64,000 nucleotides of DNA from Enterococcus sp. 9E7_DIV0242 (GCF_002140975.2 NZ_CP147247.1:372001-436000), one strand, 5' to 3'. Positions 8,360 to 16,901 are shown, counted from the first letter of the stretch. Translations and numbers: made by a program. Notes: generated from the letters alone by a model not told the origin.

Positions 8360-9244
8360 ATGGACTATAGATATCAAAAGCTTGAAGGAGTAGATACTCC
8401 GTTGCTTTATCAGACTTTTTTAGCTGCTTTTTCAGATTATGCTGTTGATCTCACTCTTTCCTATGAAGACTATAAAAAAATGCTAGAAAGACGCGGACTA
8501 ACGAAACACATTTCAATAGGTGCCTATCAGCAATCTGATTATTCACTAATCGGTATGATACTCAACGGCTTACGGGAATGGCAAGGAAAACGAACAGCCT
8601 ATGATTTGATGACGGGCGTTGCCCCCGACCATAGAAAATTAGGGGTCACAAAGAAAATGTTTGCAGAAGTATTGACCGTTTTAAAAGAGGAGCAGGTCGA
8701 ACAATACTTGCTTGAGGTTTTGCAGGAAAATCAGGCAGCAGTCTCTTTGTATAAAAATCAAGGATTTGAAATAACAAGAGCGTTCTCGGTTTTCAAAGGG
8801 AGTAAAGAAGAGCTCCTCAAACGATCGATTCCCGATACTAAAGATGTTTCTATCCTTGATGCAATCGAACGACTTGATTGGAAGCAGCTCAGCAATTTCT
8901 GGGATTTTCAGCCATCTTGGCAAAATTCTATTGCTTCTATCTGTGCGGTTGAAAAGGCTTTCTGTTGTGTAGCAGTATTCCACAGCGGACAAATCATAGG
9001 GTATGGTCTGATTGATAAAAAAACAGGGGATATCCCTCAACTCGCTGTTCATAGAAGCTATCGGAGGCAGGGGATTGGCAAGAGTCTGGTTGTAGCATTA
9101 GCGAATCAGGCAGAGGTGCAATCAGTTAGTATGATCAATGTTGATGACCAATGTGACGAAATGGTTCAATTCTTACGGCATTTGAATTTCACACTAACGA
9201 CCAAGCAATATGAAATGATGTTGACTCTTAAGAATATGAAATAA
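8360..9244 (+). CDS. GNAT acetyltransferase with two GNAT folds
   Basis: The 294-residue protein contains two GNAT-like halves. The first spans about residues 1-135, with 'TGVAPDHRKLGVTKKMFAEV' and 'EVLQENQAAVSLYKNQGFE'. The second spans about 150-290, with 'PQLAVHRSYRRQGIGKSLV' and 'INVDDQCDEMVQFLRHLNF'. The acetyl-CoA loop is orthodox in the second half (RRQGIG) and weaker in the first (RKLGV), so the N-terminal half may be structural. The start at 8360 follows GGTGGAGG. It is the last plus-strand gene before a converging P-type ATPase. Confidence 0.75.
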   Translation: MDYRYQKLEGVDTPLLYQTFLAAFSDYAVDLTLSYEDYKKMLERRGLTKHISIGAYQQSDYSLIGMILNGLREWQGKRTAYDLMTGVAPDHRKLGVTKKMFAEVLTVLKEEQVEQYLLEVLQENQAAVSLYKNQGFEITRAFSVFKGSKEELLKRSIPDTKDVSILDAIERLDWKQLSNFWDFQPSWQNSIASICAVEKAFCCVAVFHSGQIIGYGLIDKKTGDIPQLAVHRSYRRQGIGKSLVVALANQAEVQSVSMINVDDQCDEMVQFLRHLNFTLTTKQYEMMLTLKNMK

Positions 9245-9250
9245 GAAAAA

Positions 9251-9284
9251 AGGGCTAGGACATTCGTGTGCCTCAGCCCTTTAA
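9251..9284. terminator. Likely terminator between convergent genes
   Basis: AGGGCTAGG and CCTCAGCCCT form an imperfect stem (one bulge) just after the tandem GNAT stop codon, flanked by A-rich and TTTAAAA sequence. It may also end the ATPase transcript from the other side. Confidence 0.55.
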
Positions 9285-9376
9285 AACCGGATAAACGGTG
9301 TTCCAGACGCAGCGTCTGTCACAACCTATTTTTCATAGCTATCAGTAATAGTTATAGTACATTTCATTGGCATTAC

Positions 9377-11173
9377 TCAACGTTCTCGACGAGCACGAAG
9401 CGCTGATAAAATGGAAACCGTGTCAACAACTTCCTGAAGAGCTGCGCCTAAAAGTGCTGGGATGATTCCAGTGCTGGCAACTAACATGAGAAAAACACAA
9501 ATAAATATACCGATAAGCACAGATTGGCGGGCAATGGTCATCGTATCTTGAGAGATTTTTACGGCTTCTGCTACTCGTGTTAGATCATCCTTCAATATGA
9601 CCGCATCTGCACTTTCACTGGCAGCTGTTGAACCGCGGGCACCCATAGCAATTCCAATATCTGCAACTGCCAAAGCTGGTGCATCGTTGACACCATCACC
9701 AACCATTACAACCGGACGGTCGGATTCAGCCGCTTGATTCAGAACGGCAATTTTCTCTTTTGGTAGACATTGTGCGTGCACCTCAGTTATTCCAACCTGA
9801 CCAGCTATTTGTTCTGCAACGGCTGATTGGTCACCAGTCAACATCAACAGTCTGTTTATTCCTAAGTGTCTCAGTTTTGAGATTGTTTCTTTTGATTCAG
9901 GGCGGATGCTGTCTTTGAAACTGATTTTCCCGCTATAGACCTGATCGATTGATACCCATACACTTGTTTGATCAGCAAACGCTTCTTCATCACAATCAGC
10001 GAATGCAGCTTTTCCAACCTTGATCAGCTGCCCCTTAACTAGTGCTTGAATTCCTTGTCCAGTGATTTCCTCTAGGTTAGTTACCGGGTAGAGAAGAAGA
10101 GTGGTATCTTTTGCATAGGCAACTAAAGAACGAGCCAGAATATGTGAAGACTCTTGTTCCGCACTGGCAGCTAATCGAAGGAGCTCTTCAGAAGTAATTT
10201 TTGGAGAGTCTGGTTCGATTGAGTCAACGAGCAGTTTCCCTTCAGTTAATGTTCCTGTCTTGTCAAAGGCGATTGTTCTTGCTCGTGCTAATTTCTCAAT
10301 GGTTGTCCCACTTTTCACAACAATTCCATTTCGACTGGATCGACTCATCCCTGCGACTAACGCAATAGGGGCAGCTAAAATCAACGGACAAGGGGAAGCA
10401 ACCACTAATACTTCCGCAAACCGCACAGGATCTTTCGAGAAGAACCAAGCAAGTCCACCAATAATATAAGCAATGATGGTAAAAGGGACAGCGTACCTAT
10501 CTGCTAATCGAACAAAGTGTGCTGGTTTCGCTTCGGACTCCTTAACTAGTTTGACGAGTGTTTGATATTGACTGTCAGCTGCTCTCTTTGTTACCTTGAA
10601 ACGTAAGGCTGTATCCCCATTGATCGATCCTGACATCAATTCATCAGACCGCTTTTTTTCTACAGGTGTTGATTCACCGGTAAGTGAAGATTCATCAACC
10701 AAAGATTCTCCGTCAATAATAATGCCATCGACTGGAACCAATTCACCGGGTCTTACTAACAGTAAATCATTGATCTGCACATCATTTACAGGGATATCCT
10801 CATTCTTTTCGGATGAAATACGATGTGCAGTTTGAGGAGAGTTATCAAGCAGTGCTCGAAGCTCCTTACCAGCTTGCTTTCCGGCATAATCCTCTAAGCT
10901 ATCTCCACCCGTCAGCATGACAAGGACCATCAGACTAGCCCAATATTCACCTACAGCCAAGGTTGCAATGATGGCGGTGATTGCCAGAATATCGACCCCG
11001 TATTTCCCTGATTTCAAGGTTTCGATCATCCCCCACAGCATGGAAATCGTTGTGACACCACCTACAAAAACAATTAGCCAGAAAGCGAGAGTAGGCTGAT
11101 CAAAAATAAACTCACTGATTAATGCGGCAACTCCGACCAGAATCGTAACTGTAAATTTCTTAAAATTACTCAT
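9377..11173 (-). CDS. P1B-type heavy-metal-translocating ATPase
   Basis: The 598-residue ATPase has the actuator 'SSLTGESTPVEKK', the phosphorylation site 'AFDKTGTLTEGKLL', the hinge 'MVGDGVNDAPALAVADIGIAM' and about eight membrane helices. The transmembrane metal site reads SPCPLILAAP instead of the CPC of Cu/Zn/Cd pumps. The last membrane helix carries QEVVD, and the usual His-Pro reads SSHIL. These features recall the less-studied P1B subgroup with (S/T)PCP and QExxD, linked in a few cases to Ni/Fe. No N-terminal metal-binding domain is present. The metal is therefore unknown. The gene appears monocistronic. Confidence 0.85.
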   Translation of the reverse strand: MSNFKKFTVTILVGVAALISEFIFDQPTLAFWLIVFVGGVTTISMLWGMIETLKSGKYGVDILAITAIIATLAVGEYWASLMVLVMLTGGDSLEDYAGKQAGKELRALLDNSPQTAHRISSEKNEDIPVNDVQINDLLLVRPGELVPVDGIIIDGESLVDESSLTGESTPVEKKRSDELMSGSINGDTALRFKVTKRAADSQYQTLVKLVKESEAKPAHFVRLADRYAVPFTIIAYIIGGLAWFFSKDPVRFAEVLVVASPCPLILAAPIALVAGMSRSSRNGIVVKSGTTIEKLARARTIAFDKTGTLTEGKLLVDSIEPDSPKITSEELLRLAASAEQESSHILARSLVAYAKDTTLLLYPVTNLEEITGQGIQALVKGQLIKVGKAAFADCDEEAFADQTSVWVSIDQVYSGKISFKDSIRPESKETISKLRHLGINRLLMLTGDQSAVAEQIAGQVGITEVHAQCLPKEKIAVLNQAAESDRPVVMVGDGVNDAPALAVADIGIAMGARGSTAASESADAVILKDDLTRVAEAVKISQDTMTIARQSVLIGIFICVFLMLVASTGIIPALLGAALQEVVDTVSILSALRARRER

Positions 11174-11553
11174 AATAATTCCTCCGTTTCATTCTCCTTG
11201 CTTTGAGTATAGCATCAGGATAAGAAGCAGAATAACAAATAGGGCTAAGTGAAAATGATAGTCATTTCAAGTGCTTTCAATACGTAAATGTGGTCAGATA
11301 CTATAATCCGCCGTAACACCCATTAAGTGCCTATAAACAGAAGGAAGCAATTGATCTAACTATGCCTGCATTTGACCCGTTCGAAGCAAAAAACTGGATG
11401 AACTTACTCCTAAAATGATTGAAAGCTATCCTTCATAAAAAAGTCGAAAATAAAATGGTCCAATCGCCAAACTATGCTACACTGTTTCTATAGATGCTGT
11501 TCGCTTATAATGTATAACTGAAATTGAAAGCTAAAAAGGGAGTGTTGTAATCA
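11174..11553. other. Non-coding gap upstream of two divergent genes
   Basis: This gap of 380 bases separates the divergent ATPase and methyltransferase genes and should hold both promoters. A stretch at about 11340-11405 reads open for some 24 codons without a start or ribosome site and may be a decayed gene. No convincing operator or RNA element was found. Confidence 0.4.
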
Positions 11554-12261
11554 ATGGATAAGCATTTAGAGCAAGTTGGGCAATCTTATGATAAAGCAAT
11601 TGACTATGGCAGCAAGGGAATCGATCTCTATCAGAATCTTCCTGATCATATTATTAATGATCCTGATTACCTGTTTTATCAAAAATGTGAATCAGATAGT
11701 TCTTTTTCAGATAGTGGACGCAAAGAAATTTTTGAGTTTCTAAAACCACAAACAGGTATGTTGTTCGTTGATTTGGGCTGTTGTTTAAACCTCATGTTTC
11801 GCGGATATGATACATGGCCTTCCACATATTATGGTGTGGATATAAGCAATAAGACGATTCAATTGTTGAAGCATTTTGTGTCATCAGAAAACTCAACAGT
11901 TGGTGCATTGCATAATGGAAGTATTCATGAAACCCCATTTGCAGAGGCACAATTTGATATTGGTGCATGTATCGGTGTGCTTGAATATTTTGACCGTGAT
12001 TTTGTAGAAAAAGCCTTGAAGGAAATGAGTAGGATCATGAAACCGGAGGGAAGACTAGTGATTGATGTTCCCGATTTGGGCAGCCCAGAGTGCCGGATTG
12101 CGATGATGATCGAGGCACATTTGGAAAGACCGGACAATTATAATTTATCCGTCGAAGAATTTGAGAAGCTGCTCCATCCTCATTTTATTATAGAGAGGAA
12201 AGAGAAAGTGGGACCAATGATCCAGTATTTCTTGCGGTGCGAGGGCCAGAATTTACGGTGA
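11554..12261 (+). CDS. Class I SAM-dependent methyltransferase
   Basis: The 235-residue protein has motif I 'GMLFVDLGCCLNLMFRGYD', 'YYGVDISNKTIQLL' for the acidic SAM-ribose contact, 'FDIGACIGVLEYF' and 'MKPEGRLVIDVPD'. Motif I departs from the usual E/DxGxGxG (here DLGCCLN), so SAM binding may be altered. The substrate is unknown. GGGAGTG precedes the ATG. An APH-like kinase follows 42 bases downstream, probably in the same transcript. Confidence 0.7.
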   Translation: MDKHLEQVGQSYDKAIDYGSKGIDLYQNLPDHIINDPDYLFYQKCESDSSFSDSGRKEIFEFLKPQTGMLFVDLGCCLNLMFRGYDTWPSTYYGVDISNKTIQLLKHFVSSENSTVGALHNGSIHETPFAEAQFDIGACIGVLEYFDRDFVEKALKEMSRIMKPEGRLVIDVPDLGSPECRIAMMIEAHLERPDNYNLSVEEFEKLLHPHFIIERKEKVGPMIQYFLRCEGQNLR

Positions 12262-12303
12262 GAAGGGGAGGGGCAGTCAGTCATTTCGAAGGAGAGATAG
12301 CCT

Positions 12304-13233
12304 GTGAGCAAAGCAGAGAAAATACAGAACGATTACCCGAGTTTCACCATTGAATCCATGCAATATTTAAGTTCTGGCTATGACAGTGAAGCATATAGTG
12401 TTAATGAAGACTTGATTTTCAAATTCCCAAAACATGGGAAGGCAGCAGTTAATCTTTATAAAGAAGCCCATGTCTTATTGGAGATTAGAGACCGGTTGCC
12501 AATCAAGGTTCCTGAGGTAAAGTTTTTAGGTAAAGCAGAAAATGAGGGAGCTATGGCATTTGTTGGTTACGAAAAGCTAACTGGTGAGCAAATGACTCCT
12601 GAATTGATTGATTCATTAAGTGAAGAAAGAATGGATGAACTCGCCCAAGAAATTGCTGCTTTTTTTAAAGCACTGCATAGTATCAACTTGAAGAGTCCGA
12701 TTGATGGATTACCTCTTGATAAGAAAGCGAAAGCATCAAAGGAGTTTGAAGTAATTAAAAGTGTTGCTTTTCCCGTTGTATCAGAAGAAATTAGGGAACA
12801 AATCACTATGATTTATGCGTGTATTTTGACCACTATCTATACGGAGCCCAGTTGCTTGGTTCATAATGATTTTGGTGCAAGTAATATTTTCTTTGATAGA
12901 CAAACAAACAAGCTTTGCGGGATTATCGATTTTGGAGATATTGCCATTTATGATAAGGATATTGATTTTGTGTGCTTGTTGCAAAGCCAGGAAGAAGGAT
13001 TTGATCAAGCATTTGTTGATAAAGTCTTAACTTATTATGGGCATCAAAATAGAAAACTATTGGAAAAGAAGAATGCGTTTAATCAATTTTATGCTCAGCT
13101 TGAAAATGTGGTGTTGGGTCATGTATTTGAAATGGAAGGACTACTTGAAGAGAGCTTAGAAAATTTAAGATTGGGAATTGTAGGTTATGAAAAGCATATC
13201 TTGATTGAAAAAAATTATAGATACTATATTTAG
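12304..13233 (+). CDS. Aminoglycoside phosphotransferase (APH) family kinase, APH(2'')-like
   Basis: The 309-residue protein starts at a GTG after AAGGAG. It has the APH kinase pattern: 'LSSGYDSEAYSVNEDLIFKF' with the ATP-binding Lys, the catalytic loop 'CLVHNDFGASNIFFD' (H-N-D-x5-N), and the metal-binding 'LCGIIDFGDIAIYDKDIDF'. The order and spacing resemble APH(2'')-type enzymes. Many chromosomal members phosphorylate other small molecules, so resistance should not be assumed. It lies downstream of a methyltransferase and ahead of a B3/4-domain gene. Confidence 0.75.
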   Translation: MSKAEKIQNDYPSFTIESMQYLSSGYDSEAYSVNEDLIFKFPKHGKAAVNLYKEAHVLLEIRDRLPIKVPEVKFLGKAENEGAMAFVGYEKLTGEQMTPELIDSLSEERMDELAQEIAAFFKALHSINLKSPIDGLPLDKKAKASKEFEVIKSVAFPVVSEEIREQITMIYACILTTIYTEPSCLVHNDFGASNIFFDRQTNKLCGIIDFGDIAIYDKDIDFVCLLQSQEEGFDQAFVDKVLTYYGHQNRKLLEKKNAFNQFYAQLENVVLGHVFEMEGLLEESLENLRLGIVGYEKHILIEKNYRYYI

Positions 13234-13381
13234 CAAGTAATCACTAAAGTAAGGAGGGATCGTATGATCTACGCACCATTATGTGAATGTGATGTACCAA
13301 ATTTCTGCTAATCAGCGGAAGTTCTCCGCTGGAAGAAGATACGATAAAATAAAAGATCTATTATGCGGAGGTTTACAAGAA

Positions 13382-14035
13382 ATGAGTATTAAAAAATTAG
13401 AACAATTGCCTGATTCGGCCCGATTGGCTGTAACAGAAATAAAACTGGTCAATAGTAGCTATGACGAACAGCTATGGCAGACATATCTGAATCCATTGAT
13501 AGATAGTCTACAGGATCATTCGATAGAAGAAATCCGGACGGAACCACGTATTTTAGCGACAAGAAAAGCCTATAAAAATTTGGGTTTGGACCCGTCAAGG
13601 TATCGTCCATCCTCCGAAAGTCTTCTTCGTAGGGTGAGTAAAGGTAACGGGCTATATCAAATCAACACATTGGTGGATTTCAATAATTACCTTTCTTTAC
13701 TGCTACGTTTTCCTGTTGGCAGCTACGATAAGGCAAAAATAGCAGAACCAATCGTTTATGGAGTTGGACGAGAAGGGCAATATTATGATGGGATTGGAAA
13801 GAAGAGCATCACTATCAATCACTTTCCCGTATTGATCGACCAAATGGGCCCCTTCGGCAGCCCGATATCTGATTCTACGAAAGCTATGATTTCATTGGAA
13901 ACGGAGCATGCGCTACTTATTGTCTATTGCTTCGATGAAACCGAAGAGGGGATAGAAAAAATGCAAACCACGATCAAGGGAGCCATTGAGAACATGCTGC
14001 CGAAAGCTCAAGTTATTCAGCAGTTAATCGTTTAG
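13382..14035 (+). CDS. B3/4 (tRNA-binding/editing) domain protein
   Basis: The 217-residue protein resembles free-standing B3/B4 domains of the phenylalanyl-tRNA synthetase beta subunit. It has 'EPRILATRKAYKNLGLDPSR' with 'YRPSSESLLRRV', 'LYQINTLVDFNNYLSL' and 'YGVGREGQYYDGIG'. Such proteins are proposed to deacylate or bind tRNA or amino acids, with little experimental support. The ATG at 13382 follows GGAGG. An in-frame upstream start at 13283 would add a lysine-rich tail not seen in the family. A strong terminator follows. Confidence 0.7.
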   Translation: MSIKKLEQLPDSARLAVTEIKLVNSSYDEQLWQTYLNPLIDSLQDHSIEEIRTEPRILATRKAYKNLGLDPSRYRPSSESLLRRVSKGNGLYQINTLVDFNNYLSLLLRFPVGSYDKAKIAEPIVYGVGREGQYYDGIGKKSITINHFPVLIDQMGPFGSPISDSTKAMISLETEHALLIVYCFDETEEGIEKMQTTIKGAIENMLPKAQVIQQLIV

Positions 14036-14062
14036 TGGATTAAGCTGTTTGATACTACTTAC

Positions 14063-14103
14063 AAAGTAAGACAATGTCAAAAAAACATTGTCTTACTTTT
14101 TTT
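14063..14103 (+). terminator. Strong Rho-independent terminator
   Basis: AAAGTAAGACAATG and CATTGTCTTACTTT form a perfect 14-bp stem with a TCAAAAAAA loop and a T run. It closes the methyltransferase-APH-B3/4 unit. Confidence 0.9.
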
Positions 14104-14403
14104 CATCAATACTTCGCTGCTATTATCGCTAGTTCTTATATGTCGGAACGAAGTGCAATACTCAGTGTATTCTTGTTGGCTATTTTTTCTGTGGAATAAT
14201 AAGCAACTCCTATAAGACAAATTTTATAATAGCAACCAATAAAAAATAGACTTAGTGAAGTATGAACTTTTTACAAAAGGGATAAATAGCAACTCTCTAT
14301 AAAATAGCATAGCTAACTTATTATGCACACCAAATCAAGTAAAAAAGAAGACGTTTTGTAAAGTATAGATTTACCGAATAAAAGGATAACGACTACTATG
14401 CCA
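14104..14403. other. Intergenic stretch with dispersed repeat copy A
   Basis: No gene was found. It holds repeat copy A (14140-14197), then AT-rich sequence in which 'AGCAACTC(C)TATAA'-like words occur twice (about 14200 and 14288). These words have counterparts near repeat copy C, suggesting remains of one small element. It precedes the 3' end of a minus-strand MerR gene. Confidence 0.45.
14140..14197 (+). repeat. Dispersed repeat, copy A
   Basis: It begins ATGTCGGAACGAAGTGCAA and ends near TTTTTTCTGTGGAA. It aligns base by base with copies at 18058-18107 and 19580-19636; the most conserved parts are AAGTGCAAYAYTCA and the TTTTTGTTATGGAA-like end. Confidence 0.65.
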
Positions 14404-14760
14404 CTATCCTTTTAATACATTCTTTTGAAGGTAATCTATTTTTGTGGTTAACAATTTATCAGCTTGTTCTAATTTGTTTATATCAGCCTGAATTGTTTTT
14501 CGATAATCTATTAAATAATCAACTCGTTCTTGCATACTAGTGCCCTGAATGCCAATCAAACTTTTGATGGGAATACCAATTTTTCGGATAATAATGATAA
14601 CTTTAATCCAGTCGATATCCTCTTCTGTATAGCGGCGATAGCCATTTTTATTGCGCATAATTGGGCCAATAATTTCATTTTGTTCATAGAAACGTAAAGC
14701 TGCCTTTGATGTACCAACTAATTGGGCAGCTTGTTCTGCTGAAAAGGTCTGTTGATTCAT
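14404..14760 (-). CDS. MerR-family regulator (divergent from SDR)
   Basis: The 118-residue protein has the MerR DNA-binding domain 'FSAEQAAQLVGTSKAALRFY' and 'GPIMRNKNGYRRYTEEDI', then a coiled coil ('ADINKLEQADKLLTTKIDYL'). No metal-binding cysteines are present. The divergent SDR gene starts 74 bases away. Between them lies a promoter with a 19-bp spacer and a perfect inverted repeat, so the SDR gene is the probable target. GGAG precedes the start. Confidence 0.85.
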   Translation of the reverse strand: MNQQTFSAEQAAQLVGTSKAALRFYEQNEIIGPIMRNKNGYRRYTEEDIDWIKVIIIIRKIGIPIKSLIGIQGTSMQERVDYLIDYRKTIQADINKLEQADKLLTTKIDYLQKNVLKG

Positions 14761-14772
14761 GAATAATTCTCC

Positions 14773-14803
14773 TTGCTATAAAGTTTGCTTTATAGTTTAT
14801 AAT
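14773..14803 (+). promoter_or_regulatory. MerR-type promoter/operator for the SDR gene
   Basis: TTGCTA (14773-14778) and a perfect TATAAT (14798-14803) are separated by 19 bases. CTATAAAG-TTTG-CTTTATAG (14776-14795) is a perfect inverted repeat within this interval. The overlong spacing with a central palindrome is the standard MerR-activated design; it points toward the SDR gene. Confidence 0.85.
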
Positions 14804-14834
14804 CAACTCAACTTAAAAGCAAGGAGAAATTGAC

Positions 14835-15686
14835 ATGACAAACAAAGTAGCATTAATTATTGGCGGAAATTCTGGCGTAGGGAAAAAGACTGCTCAAGAT
14901 TTGACTCAAAAAAACTATCGAATTCTAATCGTGGGCCGAAATGAGCAAAAAGGGAAGCAAGTCGTTCAGCAGTTGAATCAACTCAATTCCAATTCACAAG
15001 TCTTTTTTCTGCAAGCTGATTTAAGTACTAAAGCTGCAGTTAATGATTTAGCTAAAAGACTTGCTGATCTGGTGGATCACATTGATGTACTCGTTAGTTC
15101 TGTGGGGATTTTGGAAGAGACGCAAGTGTTAACCGAAGAGGGATATGATCAAAATTTTGTTTTAAATTATTTAGCCCATTTTTGGTTAATAAACGCTTTA
15201 TTACCATTATTAAAAAAATCTTCTCAAGGTCGGATACTATTGGTTGGAGCTTTGCCCATCATCATTCGCCATCTTAAAGTACAGGTACCGCAACCAGTTC
15301 CTAGTAAAGAAGGTTATAGTGGGATGGTGATTACCGGACAGGCACTGGCTGGTAGACTCTTACTAACAAAAAAATTATCCAAAAGATTGCAAGATACAAA
15401 AGTTACGGTAAATATCTTTCATCCGGGTAATATTCCAGACTCTGATTATGGTTCGACAAGCAGTAGTTTATTTCTGAATTTAATGGGTTCCTTGCTTGCT
15501 AAGTTATCGAAAAAAAATAGATCGATTGGTGCCCAACAACCGATCCTAAACTTGCCCAAACAAGTGGTCAATTCTTTAATGAATCGGGTAAATCTATCCC
15601 ATTTCCGAGCCAATTTTCTGAAGAAATGGCTGATCAATGGTGGGCTGTTAGTCAAGGCTTATAAAAGCTCTTACGATAAAATATAG
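14835..15686 (+). CDS. Short-chain dehydrogenase/reductase (SDR)
   Basis: The 283-residue protein has the NAD(P) motif 'ALIIGGNSGVGKKTAQDL' and 'DHIDVLVSSVGIL' (the NNAG position reads SSVG). Downstream of it the usual catalytic Tyr-x3-Lys is represented by 'EGYSGMVITGQALAGRLLLT', where no YxxxK is evident. The catalytic pair may therefore be shifted or lost. The longer C-terminus resembles WW-oxidoreductase/retinol-dehydrogenase-like SDRs. It is probably induced through the divergent MerR regulator. AAGGAG precedes the ATG. Confidence 0.75.
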   Translation: MTNKVALIIGGNSGVGKKTAQDLTQKNYRILIVGRNEQKGKQVVQQLNQLNSNSQVFFLQADLSTKAAVNDLAKRLADLVDHIDVLVSSVGILEETQVLTEEGYDQNFVLNYLAHFWLINALLPLLKKSSQGRILLVGALPIIIRHLKVQVPQPVPSKEGYSGMVITGQALAGRLLLTKKLSKRLQDTKVTVNIFHPGNIPDSDYGSTSSSLFLNLMGSLLAKLSKKNRSIGAQQPILNLPKQVVNSLMNRVNLSHFRANFLKKWLINGGLLVKAYKSSYDKI

Positions 15687-15709
15687 AAGAGAGTTTTTGG
15701 AAGTAGAAA

Positions 15710-15921
15710 ATGGTAAAAGAATATATTGTAAAAGCAAGAAGTGGAATAAACATTCCAGTGAAGAAGGGGGGGAATTGAAATCATTTTTCTTGGCGAACAT
15801 CAATCAGACCGTAAATGTGGTATTCAAGACTGAAAAAGAAGAGGTTACTCCATTCAACATAATGGCAAACTTATGGTCTTTTTTTCTACATGACTATGCA
15901 GTTTTAAGTACTCTAAAATAG
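15710..15921 (+). pseudogene. Possible frameshifted remnant of a small gene
   Basis: From ATG 15710 a frame reads MVKEYIVKARSGINIPVKKG and stops at 15776-15778, just after a run of seven G (15766-15772). One extra G would join it to an open frame continuing to 15921 and give about 70 residues. The N-terminus recalls the start of urea-carboxylase-associated (DUF1989) proteins, but the rest is not recognised. It could be a decayed gene, a sequencing slip or chance. It directly follows the SDR gene. Confidence 0.3.
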
Positions 15922-16115
15922 ATATATTGAGTGGATGACTTTAAGAAAATTGGGAATAAAATGATTATCAAATAATAATACCTCAGGAAAAATTGGAAAA
16001 ATAAAACTTTTCACTTGCTCTGGAACTAGTTCCATCATTTATGCTGTTTATATAGAAAATAGTAAGAGACAAATTTTCCGAAAAACAGTGAAATGATCAG
16101 GAGGAGGAACAAGCG
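15922..16115 (+). promoter_or_regulatory. Promoter with LacI-type operator upstream of the 94-residue gene
   Basis: TTGCTC (16015-16020) is followed directly by the perfect palindrome TGGAACTAGTTCCA (16021-16034), then three bases and TTTATG (16038-16043), giving a 17-base spacer. The arms TGGAAC/GTTCCA are identical to those of the operator at 16962-16975, and the geometry relative to the -35 is the same. The neighbouring LacI-family protein is therefore the likely regulator. Nothing else was found in this stretch. Confidence 0.75.
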
Positions 16116-16400
16116 ATGTTTACCAATTTGGAGATACAAGAAAATACAAGTAGACGATTCAACCATGTAAGATTGACGATTGAAGGGGCGAATGTGGTAA
16201 TCAAGAGTTTAGCAGGTGATGATAGAGGACAGCAGGTAGTGATACCTATTAATAAGCTGGAGTCGCAGGTCTTTGATTTATATTGGGGTGGCCAAAGGTG
16301 GTCCTTTGAGTTTTCAGGAGTTACCTGGACAGTCTTTGAAATTGGCTTAGGATTATTTGAATATATTAAGAAAAATTTGCCTGAGAAGGTAGCATCCTAG
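16116..16400 (+). CDS. Small hypothetical protein of the LacI-controlled unit
   Basis: The 94-residue soluble protein has alternating beta-like segments ('VRLTIEGANVVIKSL', 'QQVVIPINKLESQVFDLYWG') and an aromatic end ('WSFEFSGVTWTVFEIGLGLF'). No family was recognised and there is no signal peptide. AGGAGGAGGAAC is an unusually strong ribosome site. The promoter contains the same operator arms as the glyoxalase/LacI interval, so it probably belongs to the same small regulon. Confidence 0.6.
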   Translation: MFTNLEIQENTSRRFNHVRLTIEGANVVIKSLAGDDRGQQVVIPINKLESQVFDLYWGGQRWSFEFSGVTWTVFEIGLGLFEYIKKNLPEKVAS

Positions 16401-16426
16401 TTTTTAGTAGATGGATATATCTAGCT

Positions 16427-16467
16427 AAAAAAGCCTTGATGGGTATCATAATCAATCAAGGCTTTTA
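16427..16467. terminator. Hairpin terminator between convergent genes
   Basis: AAAAAAGCCTTGAT and ATCAAGGCTTTT pair across a 14-base loop, with T-rich flanks on one side and A-rich on the other. It can serve the 94-residue gene and the converging glyoxalase gene. Confidence 0.75.
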
Positions 16468-16523
16468 CAAGTTAGAGATTTACTAAATTGACTACATTAT
16501 TTTTTTCTACCTATACTGTTAAC

Positions 16524-16901
16524 TCAAACTGTTAACTCAAGTAGATTCCCTTCTGGATCAGAGACAACTGCTTCATAGTAGCCATCGCCAGTCCAACGTG
16601 GTCCATTTAGAATTTCGAACCCATCGTTGATAAACTGAGTGGCCATTCTATCAACATCAGCAACTTCACCAACTTTAATTGCTAGGTGGGCAAAACCGAA
16701 AGCCAAATTATTGGCTGCTGCAAGCCCTTCTTTATGTTGGATTTCCAATCGCGCGCCATCTTCAAAGTTTAAGAAATAAGAACGGAAACCTGTTTTAGGG
16801 TTATGATATAGTTCAGTTGACGTTACATCAAAGTATTTTGTATAAAAAGCCTTCATTTCTTCTAAATTATTTACCCAAAGTCCGACATGTTCGATTTTCA
16901 T
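16524..16901 (-). CDS. VOC-family glyoxalase-like protein
   Basis: The 125-residue protein has both VOC half-folds. 'IEHVGLWVNNLEEMKAFYTK' contains the first metal-ligand His, 'FAHLAIKVGEVADVDRM' the second His, 'ARLEIQH' an internal Glu and 'YYEAVVSDPEGNLLELTV' the last Glu. This is close to glyoxalase I/dioxygenase-like proteins. The substrate is unknown. A 13-base near-tandem duplication ('TGTTAACTCAA') covers its last codons and stop. Its promoter holds a LacI-type operator, and it is divergent from the lacI-like gene. Confidence 0.8.
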   Translation of the reverse strand: MKIEHVGLWVNNLEEMKAFYTKYFDVTSTELYHNPKTGFRSYFLNFEDGARLEIQHKEGLAAANNLAFGFAHLAIKVGEVADVDRMATQFINDGFEILNGPRWTGDGYYEAVVSDPEGNLLELTV

